From the NCBI RefSeq assembly GCF_003688725.1, contig NZ_REFP01000014.1:1-64000 (forward strand): DNA of 64,000 nucleotides, written 5' to 3'. Below, in pieces: positions 54,334 to 61,635 of this stretch. The first letter of the stretch is position 1. The number at the start of each line of letters is the position of its first letter. A program made the position numbers and the translations under genes. The notes beneath the pieces are model-generated. The model was given only the letters and a program-made list of their open reading frames with translations, was not told the origin of the DNA and did no database searches. The stretch comes from Thermoactinomyces vulgaris (GTDB lineage Bacteria > Bacillota > Bacilli > Thermoactinomycetales > Thermoactinomycetaceae).

Positions 54334-54526
54334 CAAGATAGCGCACCACGTTTGTCTGGGCAAAGAACAAACGTGACAGTGCTGACCCTGTTTGGAATCA
54401 GCCCCAGCTTGTCCGCCTGGAGCGGGCGAACAAACTTCGGCGACTTTTCCTTTCCCTTGCAGTCATCAAATGAAACTCCAAATTCTCGTGCAAAGTACTG
54501 ATAAAAGCCGCAACCTCTACCTCACC
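54334..54526 (-). ncRNA. Lysine riboswitch (L box)
   Basis: Read on the minus strand the leader has the conserved L-box blocks in order: GGTGAGGTAGAGGTTGCGG at the 5' side, AAGTCGCCGAAG, GGGGCTGATT...CACTGTCACG, and GTGCGCTATCTTGC at the 3' side. P1 pairs AGGTAG with CTATCT. These agree with the aptamer known from B. subtilis lysC. It sits between a sigma-A promoter and a terminator, so it works by transcription control. Confidence 0.92.
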
Positions 54527-54570
54527 GAGAGAAATCGATGAGGGTGAATATGCACTTGTTAGTTATTATT

Positions 54571-54599
54571 AGTATAAATAAAAACATATGAATTTACAA
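54571..54599 (-). promoter_or_regulatory. Promoter of the lysP leader
   Basis: Minus strand TTGTAA (54594-54599), 17 bp, TATACT (54571-54576). Confidence 0.65.
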
Positions 54600-54712
54600 T
54601 GGTAATTCCTTCAACCCCCTTTCCATCCCGTCCATGCTGATCGATTTTGTTGTTGTTTTTTCCCAAGACAAGCATAAATATAGTGATAAGTTGTCATAAA
54701 GGAGTCGTATGC

Positions 54713-55309
54713 ATGGAAACGTGGATGGGCTATTTTATCTTGGGATTTGCTTTGTCCACCCCAATCGGACCGGTCAACATCGAGATGATCCGGCAAGGGA
54801 TTTCAAGCGGTTTTTATCCTTCCTGGCTGGTCGGCTTGGGAGATGTGATCTCCAATCTGTTGATTGTCGGCATCATTTTTTCCGGCTTTTCCAGCGGCAT
54901 TATGGATTTGTCGTATCTGTCGTTCATAGCGATCGCAGGCGGCGCTTACCTGATTTATTTGGGGTCGTCGAATCTGAAAACCAAGGTGTCGATTTCCTCA
55001 TGGCCCCGGCCTGTCCATCTCCTTGCCAAGGGATTTGTCCTTGGTTTCATCAATCCCATGGATTTTCTCTCCTGGTCCGGTGTGTACAGCACCATTCATG
55101 AGCAACCCCTGTCGTTTCTGATCACGGCATTTGCTTATCTGATGATCGGTTGCGGAATGTGGAACCTCCTCTTATCTTTGTCGGTCAGTTGGTGCCGGCA
55201 TTATATCAAGCCGGCCTTTATCCGGGGATTCCAACTAATTTCCGGTCTCATTCTTTGTGGTTACGGCATTTTTTTGGCTTGGTTCGGCTTCAAAATGCTT
55301 GTTCAATAA
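54713..55309 (+). CDS. LysE-family amino-acid exporter
   Basis: A 198-residue protein with six membrane helices, the LysE/RhtB layout: GFALSTPIGPVNIEMIRQG at residues 10-28 is the family signature, and GFVLGFINPMDFLSW contains the second conserved Asn-Pro. It would expel lysine or another amino acid. AAAGGAG lies eight bases before the ATG at 54713. It diverges from the riboswitch-controlled lysine permease, which supports lysine as a possible substrate; other amino acids remain possible. Confidence 0.82.
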   Translation: METWMGYFILGFALSTPIGPVNIEMIRQGISSGFYPSWLVGLGDVISNLLIVGIIFSGFSSGIMDLSYLSFIAIAGGAYLIYLGSSNLKTKVSISSWPRPVHLLAKGFVLGFINPMDFLSWSGVYSTIHEQPLSFLITAFAYLMIGCGMWNLLLSLSVSWCRHYIKPAFIRGFQLISGLILCGYGIFLAWFGFKMLVQ

Positions 55310-55321
55310 TCCTTTCCGTCA

Positions 55322-55846
55322 TTACCGGCTTTCAGGTTTTGGTTTTCTTTTAATCTTCCCGAAAGGTTTATAATAGGTGACCAGGGTCATCATGACCATC
55401 GCCGCCACATTGAAGATTGCGCCTAAAGTCAAAGAAATGCTGGTCCGATGAAAAGAGGCGTTTTGCAAAGCCGCCAAATGATCCTTCTCCGCAGTCGCGA
55501 TCAAAAAAGACAACCCGTCACTCAGAAACAGGATACCGAGCATTATTATGAAGAAAGTCGATACCAACTTGATCAATACCCAGTAATGCTTTGTCAACCC
55601 CCAATGGGTCCAGACCGACAGCATCAAGCCGGTGATCAGAACCACCATGGCCGGATACTTGATCAGCGTGCCATCAATCATGTGCATACTGGAAAGCGTG
55701 TAATAAAGCTGTTCTCCATTTTCCGCATTTCCCATGTAAATCCCCAGGATCAACATCCCCAGCGTACCGCCAAACCATGCCATGGCCCCCAGCACATGAA
55801 TGGAAACCAATAAATTCTTTTTTCTCATATTTAACCGGTAACGCAC
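55322..55846 (-). CDS. DUF2269-like four-helix membrane protein
   Basis: A 174-residue membrane protein with four helices, beginning VSIHVLGAMAWFGGTLGM; the His and Trp-Phe-Gly-Gly pattern is shared with the protein at 52280-52732, so the two are distant paralogues. The C-terminus is strongly basic (KIKRKPKPESR). GTG at 55846 with GGAGGAG upstream. Function unknown; heme or redox sensing is possible for the family. Confidence 0.65.
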   Translation of the reverse strand: MRYRLNMRKKNLLVSIHVLGAMAWFGGTLGMLILGIYMGNAENGEQLYYTLSSMHMIDGTLIKYPAMVVLITGLMLSVWTHWGLTKHYWVLIKLVSTFFIIMLGILFLSDGLSFLIATAEKDHLAALQNASFHRTSISLTLGAIFNVAAMVMMTLVTYYKPFGKIKRKPKPESR

Positions 55847-55881
55847 TAAAATCTCCTCCTTTCTGCTTCATTCCTCCAACT

Positions 55882-56112
55882 TCACTTATTTTCAGCCGAT
55901 CCATTCTTGGATGAACGGCGATGTTGCCATTGGCGCCGGTCAATAACGGGAACGGCAACCGCGCCCGCCAGCGCACAGAGATAGGGAAGAAACGGAATTC
56001 CAAACGGTTTGAAAAATAATTGGAAACTGAGAATGCCAATGATGCTGGACAACAGAACGCCGATGATAAATCCGCCAAAGATTCCCGTGACAGCGGCAAT
56101 CATGGTTCTCAT
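55882..56112 (-). CDS. Small membrane protein (DUF5957-like)
   Basis: A 76-residue protein with two membrane helices: TMIAAVTGIFGGFIIGVLLSSIIGI and FLPYLCALAGAVAVPVI, then a basic tail. Strong GGAGGGGAAAGGGG precedes the ATG at 56112. It resembles short Bacillus membrane proteins of unknown role. It lies 35 bases upstream of the DUF2269-like gene and may be co-transcribed with it. Confidence 0.55.
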   Translation of the reverse strand: MRTMIAAVTGIFGGFIIGVLLSSIIGILSFQLFFKPFGIPFLPYLCALAGAVAVPVIDRRQWQHRRSSKNGSAENK

Positions 56113-56282
56113 CCCCTTTCCCCTCCTTCCGGTTATGACATAAAAGCGGTGCAAGCGATGCATGAAAAACGCCTGATCCCTTTAAAATCTTTTGATTCTG
56201 GGCGGTGCTTTTCTCTCAACCGCTTCAAATGCAGTTTAGCAAACCAAAATAAACACCACTCAAACGCAACCTTAACAGCACC

Positions 56283-57368
56283 TTAATTTTTATATGGAAA
56301 CCAAAGAGTGATCCGGGTGCCTTCATTCCGCTTGCTTTCCACTTGGATTATGCCCCGCATTCTCTCGATAAATTGCTTGGCAATCACCATGCCGAGCCCG
56401 GAACCCAGCGCGGTCCGGTCGGTGGGGGTTCCCCGGTAATAACGGTCAAACAAATGTTGAATGGTTTTTTGGTCCATTCCCGTGCCATTGTCCTGAATTA
56501 CAATCAAAAGCCTGTCTTCTTTCAATTCGGTTGTCACCTGAATGGTTGTTTCCGGGGGATTGTGGTGGATGGCATTCATGATGAGGTTTTCCAGTGCCCG
56601 TTTGAGCAAATGTTCGTCAAACGTCCACCGGATCTCCCCGGGCGGAGATTTTAATTGAATTTCATACCGGTCTGCCAGGGGATGTTTTTTAAGATCGCCC
56701 AAAACCCGTTTTAAAAAGGAAATCAAGTCCAATACGCGCTCATTCAAGGGGATTTGACTTTCTTCCAATTGATAAACGATGCTCAAGTCTTGGATCAACT
56801 GCTCAATATGGATCGATTTTTCCTCAATGATCCGGCTGAACTCTTTCACTTCTGCTTCTTCCCAAGCATGATCCGAGCGGAGCATCGCTGCATACCCTTT
56901 GATGTAAGATAAAGGGGTTTTCAAATCGTGGGTGATGCCGGAGGCCCAGCTTCTCCTCGATTCTTCAAGTGCTTTGCGCTCTTGTTCGACGGAATGAAGC
57001 CGGGCGGTCAAATTGTCCAGTTTCGATTCCAATTCCAAAAACACCCCGAACTTCCGGGCAGCCAGGTCTGGAAAATCCGGCTTTTGATAATTCCCTTCCG
57101 AAAGGTTCTCAATCCATTGAATCAGAAAAAAGAGCGGCTTGCTGATTTTCCGCCCCAAAAAGATCCCGATCATCATAAATATCACGATAAAGGAACTTAA
57201 ATACAAACCGATCAACAGAGGGACACGGGTTCCCACCGGGATCTGAAGAAGTTTGTGAATCCCCATGACAACAACCGGAACCACCGTCAGCCCCGAAAGC
57301 AAAAGAACGCCTCCGATGGCGAGCAAAACCGCCACAAACTGGAGGGATATTTTGTGTTTGAGATCCAT
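56283..57368 (-). CDS. Sensor histidine kinase
   Basis: A 361-residue kinase with two membrane helices close together (about 8-30 and 45-67), so only a short loop faces outside; such intramembrane-sensing kinases often work with drug exporters. HAMP region, then H-box SGITHDLKTPLSYIKGYAAML (about residue 143), N-box LENLIMNAIHHNP, DNGTGMD and GSGLGMVIAKQF. Start overlaps the regulator stop; GTG (57371) and ATG (57368) are both possible, with AAGGAGAG upstream. Confidence 0.87.
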   Translation of the reverse strand: MDLKHKISLQFVAVLLAIGGVLLLSGLTVVPVVVMGIHKLLQIPVGTRVPLLIGLYLSSFIVIFMMIGIFLGRKISKPLFFLIQWIENLSEGNYQKPDFPDLAARKFGVFLELESKLDNLTARLHSVEQERKALEESRRSWASGITHDLKTPLSYIKGYAAMLRSDHAWEEAEVKEFSRIIEEKSIHIEQLIQDLSIVYQLEESQIPLNERVLDLISFLKRVLGDLKKHPLADRYEIQLKSPPGEIRWTFDEHLLKRALENLIMNAIHHNPPETTIQVTTELKEDRLLIVIQDNGTGMDQKTIQHLFDRYYRGTPTDRTALGSGLGMVIAKQFIERMRGIIQVESKRNEGTRITLWFPYKN

Positions 57369-58075
57369 CACCGTCTCTCCTTGTCCGAAACTGCGAGCAT
57401 ATATCCCAATCCCCTGATGTTTTTTAAATACTCAGGGTGTTTCGGGTCTTTTTCAATTTTTTGCCGCAACCGCCTGATATGCACCATGACGGTGTTTTCC
57501 TTTCCCACCGTCGGGTAATCCCCCCATACGTGCTGATAAAGGCTGTCCACACTGAACACTTGATTGGGATGCTCACACAAGAATTTCAGCAACTCAAATT
57601 CCTTTGCCGGGCATTTCACTTCTTTCCCGTCCACCACCAATTTCGCCTGTTCCAAGTACAATACAAAATGACCGGTACGAAATTCGCGAAGCCGGGAATT
57701 CAAGCGCCTTTGCCGGTGCAAAATCGCTTTGATCCGGGCAACCACCTCCAACGGATTAAACGGTTTCGTGATATAATCGTCCCCTCCCATGGAAAAACCG
57801 GTCAACTTATCCATATCCGCCGTGCGAGCCGTCAAAAAAAGGATGGGGACGTCGGTCATTTCCCTGATTTGCTGACACAGCCGGAAGCCGTCTGTATCCG
57901 GCAGCATCACATCCAGCAAAATCAAATCCACCGGGTGTTTCCTGATTTTCTCCAACGCTTCTTCGCCGGAGGTGGCCTCAAGGATCCCTTCGAATCCTTC
58001 TTTTTCGAGCAGCCGTTTCATCATTTGGATGATGCCGATCTCATCATCCACCATCAACAGCGTTTCCCTCATCAT
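57368..58075 (-). CDS. OmpR/PhoB-family response regulator
   Basis: A 235-residue regulator with acidic pair in LLMVDDE, phospho-acceptor Asp in DLILLDVMLPDTDG (about residue 53), Lys in GDDYITKPFNP, and a winged-helix domain (about 130-230). ATG at 58075 with AAGGGGG upstream. Partner of the downstream kinase. It is 80 bases after the MFS gene; a hairpin lies between. Confidence 0.88.
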   Translation of the reverse strand: MMRETLLMVDDEIGIIQMMKRLLEKEGFEGILEATSGEEALEKIRKHPVDLILLDVMLPDTDGFRLCQQIREMTDVPILFLTARTADMDKLTGFSMGGDDYITKPFNPLEVVARIKAILHRQRRLNSRLREFRTGHFVLYLEQAKLVVDGKEVKCPAKEFELLKFLCEHPNQVFSVDSLYQHVWGDYPTVGKENTVMVHIRRLRQKIEKDPKHPEYLKNIRGLGYMLAVSDKERR

Positions 58076-58105
58076 TTTTCCCCCTTCTTCTTCATTCATG
58101 AGAGC

Positions 58106-58140
58106 AACCCCCTGAAGCCGCGTTCCCCTTCAAGGGGGTT
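58106..58140. repeat. Inverted repeat between MFS and response-regulator genes
   Basis: AACCCCCTGAAG and CTTCAAGGGGGTT pair almost fully around a ten-base loop. No T run follows, so it is more likely an RNA-stability or processing element than a terminator. Confidence 0.55.
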
Positions 58141-58155
58141 GGATCCAAGATGAAA

Positions 58156-59388
58156 TCAAGCTGGTTTTCCTGCTTTCAACAGCACTTTGTTCCTTCCCAA
58201 AAACATGGCAAGCATGCACATCAACAAACCCGTGCCGGCCAAAATCCATTCAATTTCGATCCAATCGGCAACCGGCCCGAATACAAGCATCCCCACCGGC
58301 ATCATGGAAGTGGAGATCATGCTGAATACCCCAAATACCCTTCCTGTATAATTTTCTTCAATCTTTTCTTGCAACAAGACCGTCGTCGGTGTATTGAAAA
58401 AGGGCATGGCCACCCCGAATAAGGCCATGACCAACAAGTAAATCCAAAAGTCGGGAACCAATCCCAGCGCCAATGTGCAAACCCCCATGATAAAGCCGGA
58501 GAGAGCCATCGTATGGACTTTATTGCCAAAGCCTCCCCACAAGGCGATCAACCCTCCCCCTGCCATCATCCCGACGGAAAAGGTGATTTCAATGGCCGTC
58601 AACCGCCACACATCATCCCCAAAGCTCCGGGTCACCTGCAAAGGGGTTAAAAACGAAGCCGGTGCAATCAATACAAAAAAAACAGCGAAGAACAAAAAGA
58701 AGCTCTTTAAAAAAGCATGTTTTTTAATATACGCGATGCCTTCGGTGACATCACTGTAATAAGTGGTTTTCTGTTTTTCGGACGCCTTTTCGTGAACCGG
58801 AATGTGAACCCATGCCATCATGATGAAAACAGCAACGGCGGCCGTGAGAACATCCACAAAGAAAACCGCTTCAATGGAGGCCATGGTGATGAGTGCCGCA
58901 CTCACCATGGGGGAAACCAACATAATCAATGATTGAAGGCTTCCGTTGATTCCATTCACTTTCGTCAGTTGATCCTTCGGAACCATTTGCGGCAAAACCG
59001 CGCCAATGGTGGGAGTTTGGAATCCGGTCCCAATTGCGCGGACAGCCGAGATGGCAAAAAGCAGCCATATCGCATCGTATCCCGCAAGAAAAAGAATGGC
59101 GAGGACCAACGTGGCCATGGCAATCATTGCATCCGACCCGATGATCAGCATTTTGCGGTTGAAACGGTCTGCCCACACCCCGGCAACCGGCGAGAGAAGA
59201 AAAGTGGGGACAAAACCGCAAAGAATATAGATGGTCATCATCACACCGGATCGGGTATCCAAGGTGATATACCACATAATGGCATATTGCACGAGCGACG
59301 AGCCCAACAGGGAAATCGTCTGGCTGGTTAAAAAAAGGAAAATCTCCCGTTTCCAATGTTCTTTCCTCTCTTCATGGATGAAATTCAT
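58156..59388 (-). CDS. MFS multidrug/macrolide-type efflux transporter
   Basis: A 410-residue transporter with twelve helices, of the MFS_3 group that includes macrolide exporters of the Mef type. Visible: SLLGSSLVQYAIMWYITLDTRSG in helix 1, the motif-A relative GVWADRFNRKMLII and AIGTGFQTPTIGAVLPQMVPKDQLTKVNG. It starts 34 bases after the ABC-F gene, so both are in one unit. Drug specificity unknown. Confidence 0.83.
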   Translation of the reverse strand: MNFIHEERKEHWKREIFLFLTSQTISLLGSSLVQYAIMWYITLDTRSGVMMTIYILCGFVPTFLLSPVAGVWADRFNRKMLIIGSDAMIAMATLVLAILFLAGYDAIWLLFAISAVRAIGTGFQTPTIGAVLPQMVPKDQLTKVNGINGSLQSLIMLVSPMVSAALITMASIEAVFFVDVLTAAVAVFIMMAWVHIPVHEKASEKQKTTYYSDVTEGIAYIKKHAFLKSFFLFFAVFFVLIAPASFLTPLQVTRSFGDDVWRLTAIEITFSVGMMAGGGLIALWGGFGNKVHTMALSGFIMGVCTLALGLVPDFWIYLLVMALFGVAMPFFNTPTTVLLQEKIEENYTGRVFGVFSMISTSMMPVGMLVFGPVADWIEIEWILAGTGLLMCMLAMFLGRNKVLLKAGKPA

Positions 59389-59422
59389 TCGGTTTCACAC
59401 CTTTTTCTTGTCGCTGAACGTT

Positions 59423-60985
59423 TTAATCTGTTTCCAATTTCTTTTTTTCTGCCAACAGCCTTTGAAATTCCTTTTCCAGCTCTTCAGATGGCTCCACGCT
59501 CAACCGGCTGAGCACCTCGGATATTTTGGTCTCAATCAACAGCCGCCGGTCCTCCCCGGCATCCTTTTCTTTTTGCCGCCCAGGCTGCCGTTTCTCTTCA
59601 TCAAGACGGTCTAAAAAACGAATTTCCCGGTTTTTGATCTCCAGGATCCGGGTTGCCAGCTTTTGCACAAAACGCCGGTCGTGAGTGACAAAGATGACCG
59701 TGCCTTCGTACTCTTGAAGAAGGGATTCCAAAGCTTCCACCGCTTCAATATCCAGGAAGTTCGTCGGTTCGTCCAAAACGAGGGTGTTAATGTCACTGAC
59801 AAATACTTTGGCCAATGCCACTTTGACCCGTTCCCCGCCACTTAACACCTCCACTTTTTTATAAACATCGTCCCTCCGGAAATGCAACCGGGCCAGGACA
59901 GTGCGTATCAACGTTTCATCCTGCTTGGAGGTGGAACGGACATTTTCCAAAATCGATTCTTTCAGATCAAGAATATTGAGATTCTGGCTGAAATAACCGA
60001 TTTTCACAGACGGCGAAACTGTGATTCCCTCATCCTGGCGGATGATCTTTCGGATCAGCGTGGTTTTTCCGGCACCATTCGGTCCGGTGACGGCCAGTTT
60101 CTCCCCTCCGCGCACATCAAAACGAGCCGGCTTCCACAAAAGCTTGTTTCCCGCCGTTCCGGAAACATCTTGCACCCGGATCACCACTCTCCCCTTCATA
60201 GCTTCCTGGTGGGGCAAACTCAACTTGACCGGCTTGATTTCTCTCGGCTTTTCCACCTTCTCCAATTTTTCCAGACGGGTTTCCATGGCTTTTTTGGCTT
60301 TCTCCAGTTTCTTTTGTTTTTTGGCAAAGTAGGGTTTGGCCATCTTCGCTTCGGACCGGTTTGTTTTTTTCGGTGTTTTGGTCGCTCTCTGTGCTTTTTG
60401 TTCTTTCATTCGCAGCGCTTCTTCCAACTGCCTTTTCTTTTTTGCATATTTTTCGTATGCCTGGATCTGTTGTTCTCTTTCCAACTCCTTTTGGCGGACG
60501 TAATCCGAATAACTCCCTTTATAGGTTTTGATCTTGCCTTCATCGATCTCCCAAATTGTTGTACAAAGAGTATCCAGGAACACCCTGTCATGGGAAACGA
60601 CCACAAAAGCTCCCGGCCAGTTTTTCAGCTTCTTTTCCAACCATTCGATATGCCCGGTGTCCAAATGTGTGGTCGGCTCATCCAAAAACAAAATCTCCGG
60701 CTCCTTCCCCAAGGCTTGCAAAAGATATTCCCGGGCCAACTCACCGCCGCTTTTGGTTGAATCCTGCCGTTTGATCTGCGGCAAAAATTCAACCGTGGCA
60801 CGGGTAATCACTTGGCCTTGATCGGGAACCGCCCGACCGGTCAACGTTTTGATCAACGTGGTTTTTCCACAGCCATTTTTGCCGACCAAACCGATCCGGT
60901 CCCGGTGATCAATGAATAACCTTTTCACGTCAAACAACAAACGGTCTTTGACATACAGCTTCAAATCACGCGCTTCCAGCAACAT
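59423..60985 (-). CDS. ABC-F ribosomal protection protein (Vga/VmlR/Msr-like)
   Basis: A 520-residue soluble ABC-F protein. Cassette 1: GKNGCGKTTL (about residue 35); its signature is SGGELAREYLLQAL, followed by ILFLDEPTTHLDTGHIEWLEKKL, very like Vga(A) and VmlR. The linker (about 190-270) is Lys/Glu-rich and helical, the part that reaches the ribosomal peptidyl-transferase centre. Cassette 2: [34 protein letters not shown]. Expected to dislodge lincosamides, streptogramin A or pleuromutilins. ATG at 60985 with GGAG nine bases upstream. The 300-base leader contains an attenuator. Confidence 0.85.
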   Translation of the reverse strand: MLLEARDLKLYVKDRLLFDVKRLFIDHRDRIGLVGKNGCGKTTLIKTLTGRAVPDQGQVITRATVEFLPQIKRQDSTKSGGELAREYLLQALGKEPEILFLDEPTTHLDTGHIEWLEKKLKNWPGAFVVVSHDRVFLDTLCTTIWEIDEGKIKTYKGSYSDYVRQKELEREQQIQAYEKYAKKKRQLEEALRMKEQKAQRATKTPKKTNRSEAKMAKPYFAKKQKKLEKAKKAMETRLEKLEKVEKPREIKPVKLSLPHQEAMKGRVVIRVQDVSGTAGNKLLWKPARFDVRGGEKLAVTGPNGAGKTTLIRKIIRQDEGITVSPSVKIGYFSQNLNILDLKESILENVRSTSKQDETLIRTVLARLHFRRDDVYKKVEVLSGGERVKVALAKVFVSDINTLVLDEPTNFLDIEAVEALESLLQEYEGTVIFVTHDRRFVQKLATRILEIKNREIRFLDRLDEEKRQPGRQKEKDAGEDRRLLIETKISEVLSRLSVEPSEELEKEFQRLLAEKKKLETD

Positions 60986-61022
60986 CCGCATCATCTCCGT
61001 ACCGTTATGTTTTTGGGAGACG

Positions 61023-61056
61023 AAAAAAGCCTCCCATCTTTTTAAGAATAGGAGGC
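61023..61056 (-). terminator. Attenuator terminator in the ABC-F leader
   Basis: Minus strand GCCTCC and GGAGGC form a stem with a 16-base loop, followed by TTTTTT, 38 bases before the ABC-F start. Its left arm and loop (61040-61053) are complementary to 61143-61156. Confidence 0.85.
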
Positions 61057-61142
61057 ATAAAAAAGGCACGGGTGCACAGACCGTCATCAGACAAAAGATC
61101 CATACCACCGGATTCACTTTTTATAAAAATGGGTGATGCCAA

Positions 61143-61156
61143 TCCTATTCTTAAAA
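61143..61156 (-). promoter_or_regulatory. Antiterminator arm in the ABC-F leader
   Basis: TTTTAAGAATAGGA on the minus strand is a perfect 14-base complement of TCCTATTCTTAAAA at 61040-61053, which covers the left arm of the terminator. Pairing of the two would prevent termination. Confidence 0.75.
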
Positions 61157-61177
61157 GACACATTGAAGGCAGCACAA
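61151..61177 (-). CDS. Candidate upstream ORF of the attenuator (8 residues)
   Basis: TTG start at 61177 with AAGGAG (61187-61192) nine bases upstream; encodes MCCLQCVF and stops at TAA inside the antiterminator arm. A ribosome ending here would cover that arm and let the terminator form; a drug-stalled ribosome at the start would leave it free. Short upstream ORFs like this are known for vmlR and other antibiotic-induced ABC-F genes. Confidence 0.5.
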   Translation of the reverse strand: MCCLQCVF

Positions 61178-61290
61178 AGAAGCAGACTCCTTCTCTGCCA
61201 AAAAAAATCCTTCAATCCATCTGCTTTCAAAAATAGGATTAGCACTTCATCGTCCCGATGTTCACCCTTCCGTACATAATATTTATCAGT

Positions 61291-61320
61291 ATCATAAACC
61301 AGAAAGAAAAGATTTGTCAA
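61291..61320 (-). promoter_or_regulatory. Promoter of the ABC-F/MFS/two-component unit
   Basis: Minus strand TTGACA (61315-61320), 18 bp, TATGAT (61291-61296). Transcription would begin near 61284, leaving a leader of about 300 bases. Confidence 0.75.
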
Positions 61321-61555
61321 ATGATAAGACGCAATTCGCATCCTGTTTTCCCAAAAACCGCCCGGTTTTCTCCTTCTGGCTCCGTCTGTGCCTTTTTAAT
61401 CTTTCAATCCCTCCTTTGCTGATGTACTCCAGATTTTGATGAATCCTTTCCATATCCAGTTCCGCATGAATGGACACTCGTATCCACTGAAAAAACTGAC
61501 AATCAATCATTTATAAGCGGAAAAGACAAGTTGCCTGAACCTTCTCTCCGAACAT
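61321..61555. other. Region upstream of the ABC-F promoter
   Basis: A 72-codon minus-strand frame at 61292-61510 runs through here (MIDCQFFQWIRVSIHAE...); it ends inside the promoter, has no clear ribosome-binding site and no family I know, so I do not call it a gene. Confidence 0.35.
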
Positions 61556-61596
61556 AAAAAAAATAACCTCTTGCGGTTGATGGCAACCGAAGAGGT
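61556..61596 (-). terminator. Terminator of glmS
   Basis: Minus strand ACCTCTT...AAGAGGT with an inner CGGTTG/CAACCG stem and a run of eight T. Confidence 0.9.
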
Positions 61597-61635
61597 GATG
61601 TTCGAACAGGTTCCGTTCCGTCAATTTTCCTTTCT

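Noticed and set aside
56283-58075. Naming the two-component pair BceRS-like
   Set aside because: The kinase has two close membrane helices, but no BceAB-type ABC transporter lies beside it.
60986-61117. In-frame upstream extension of the ABC-F protein from GTG 61117
   Set aside because: It would add 44 hydrophobic residues unlike any ABC-F protein, has no ribosome-binding site and covers the terminator.
61114-61341. 75-codon frame upstream of the ABC-F gene as a leader peptide
   Set aside because: Its start lies upstream of the TTGACA/TATGAT promoter, so most of it would not be on the transcript. The eight-codon ORF inside the leader fits better.
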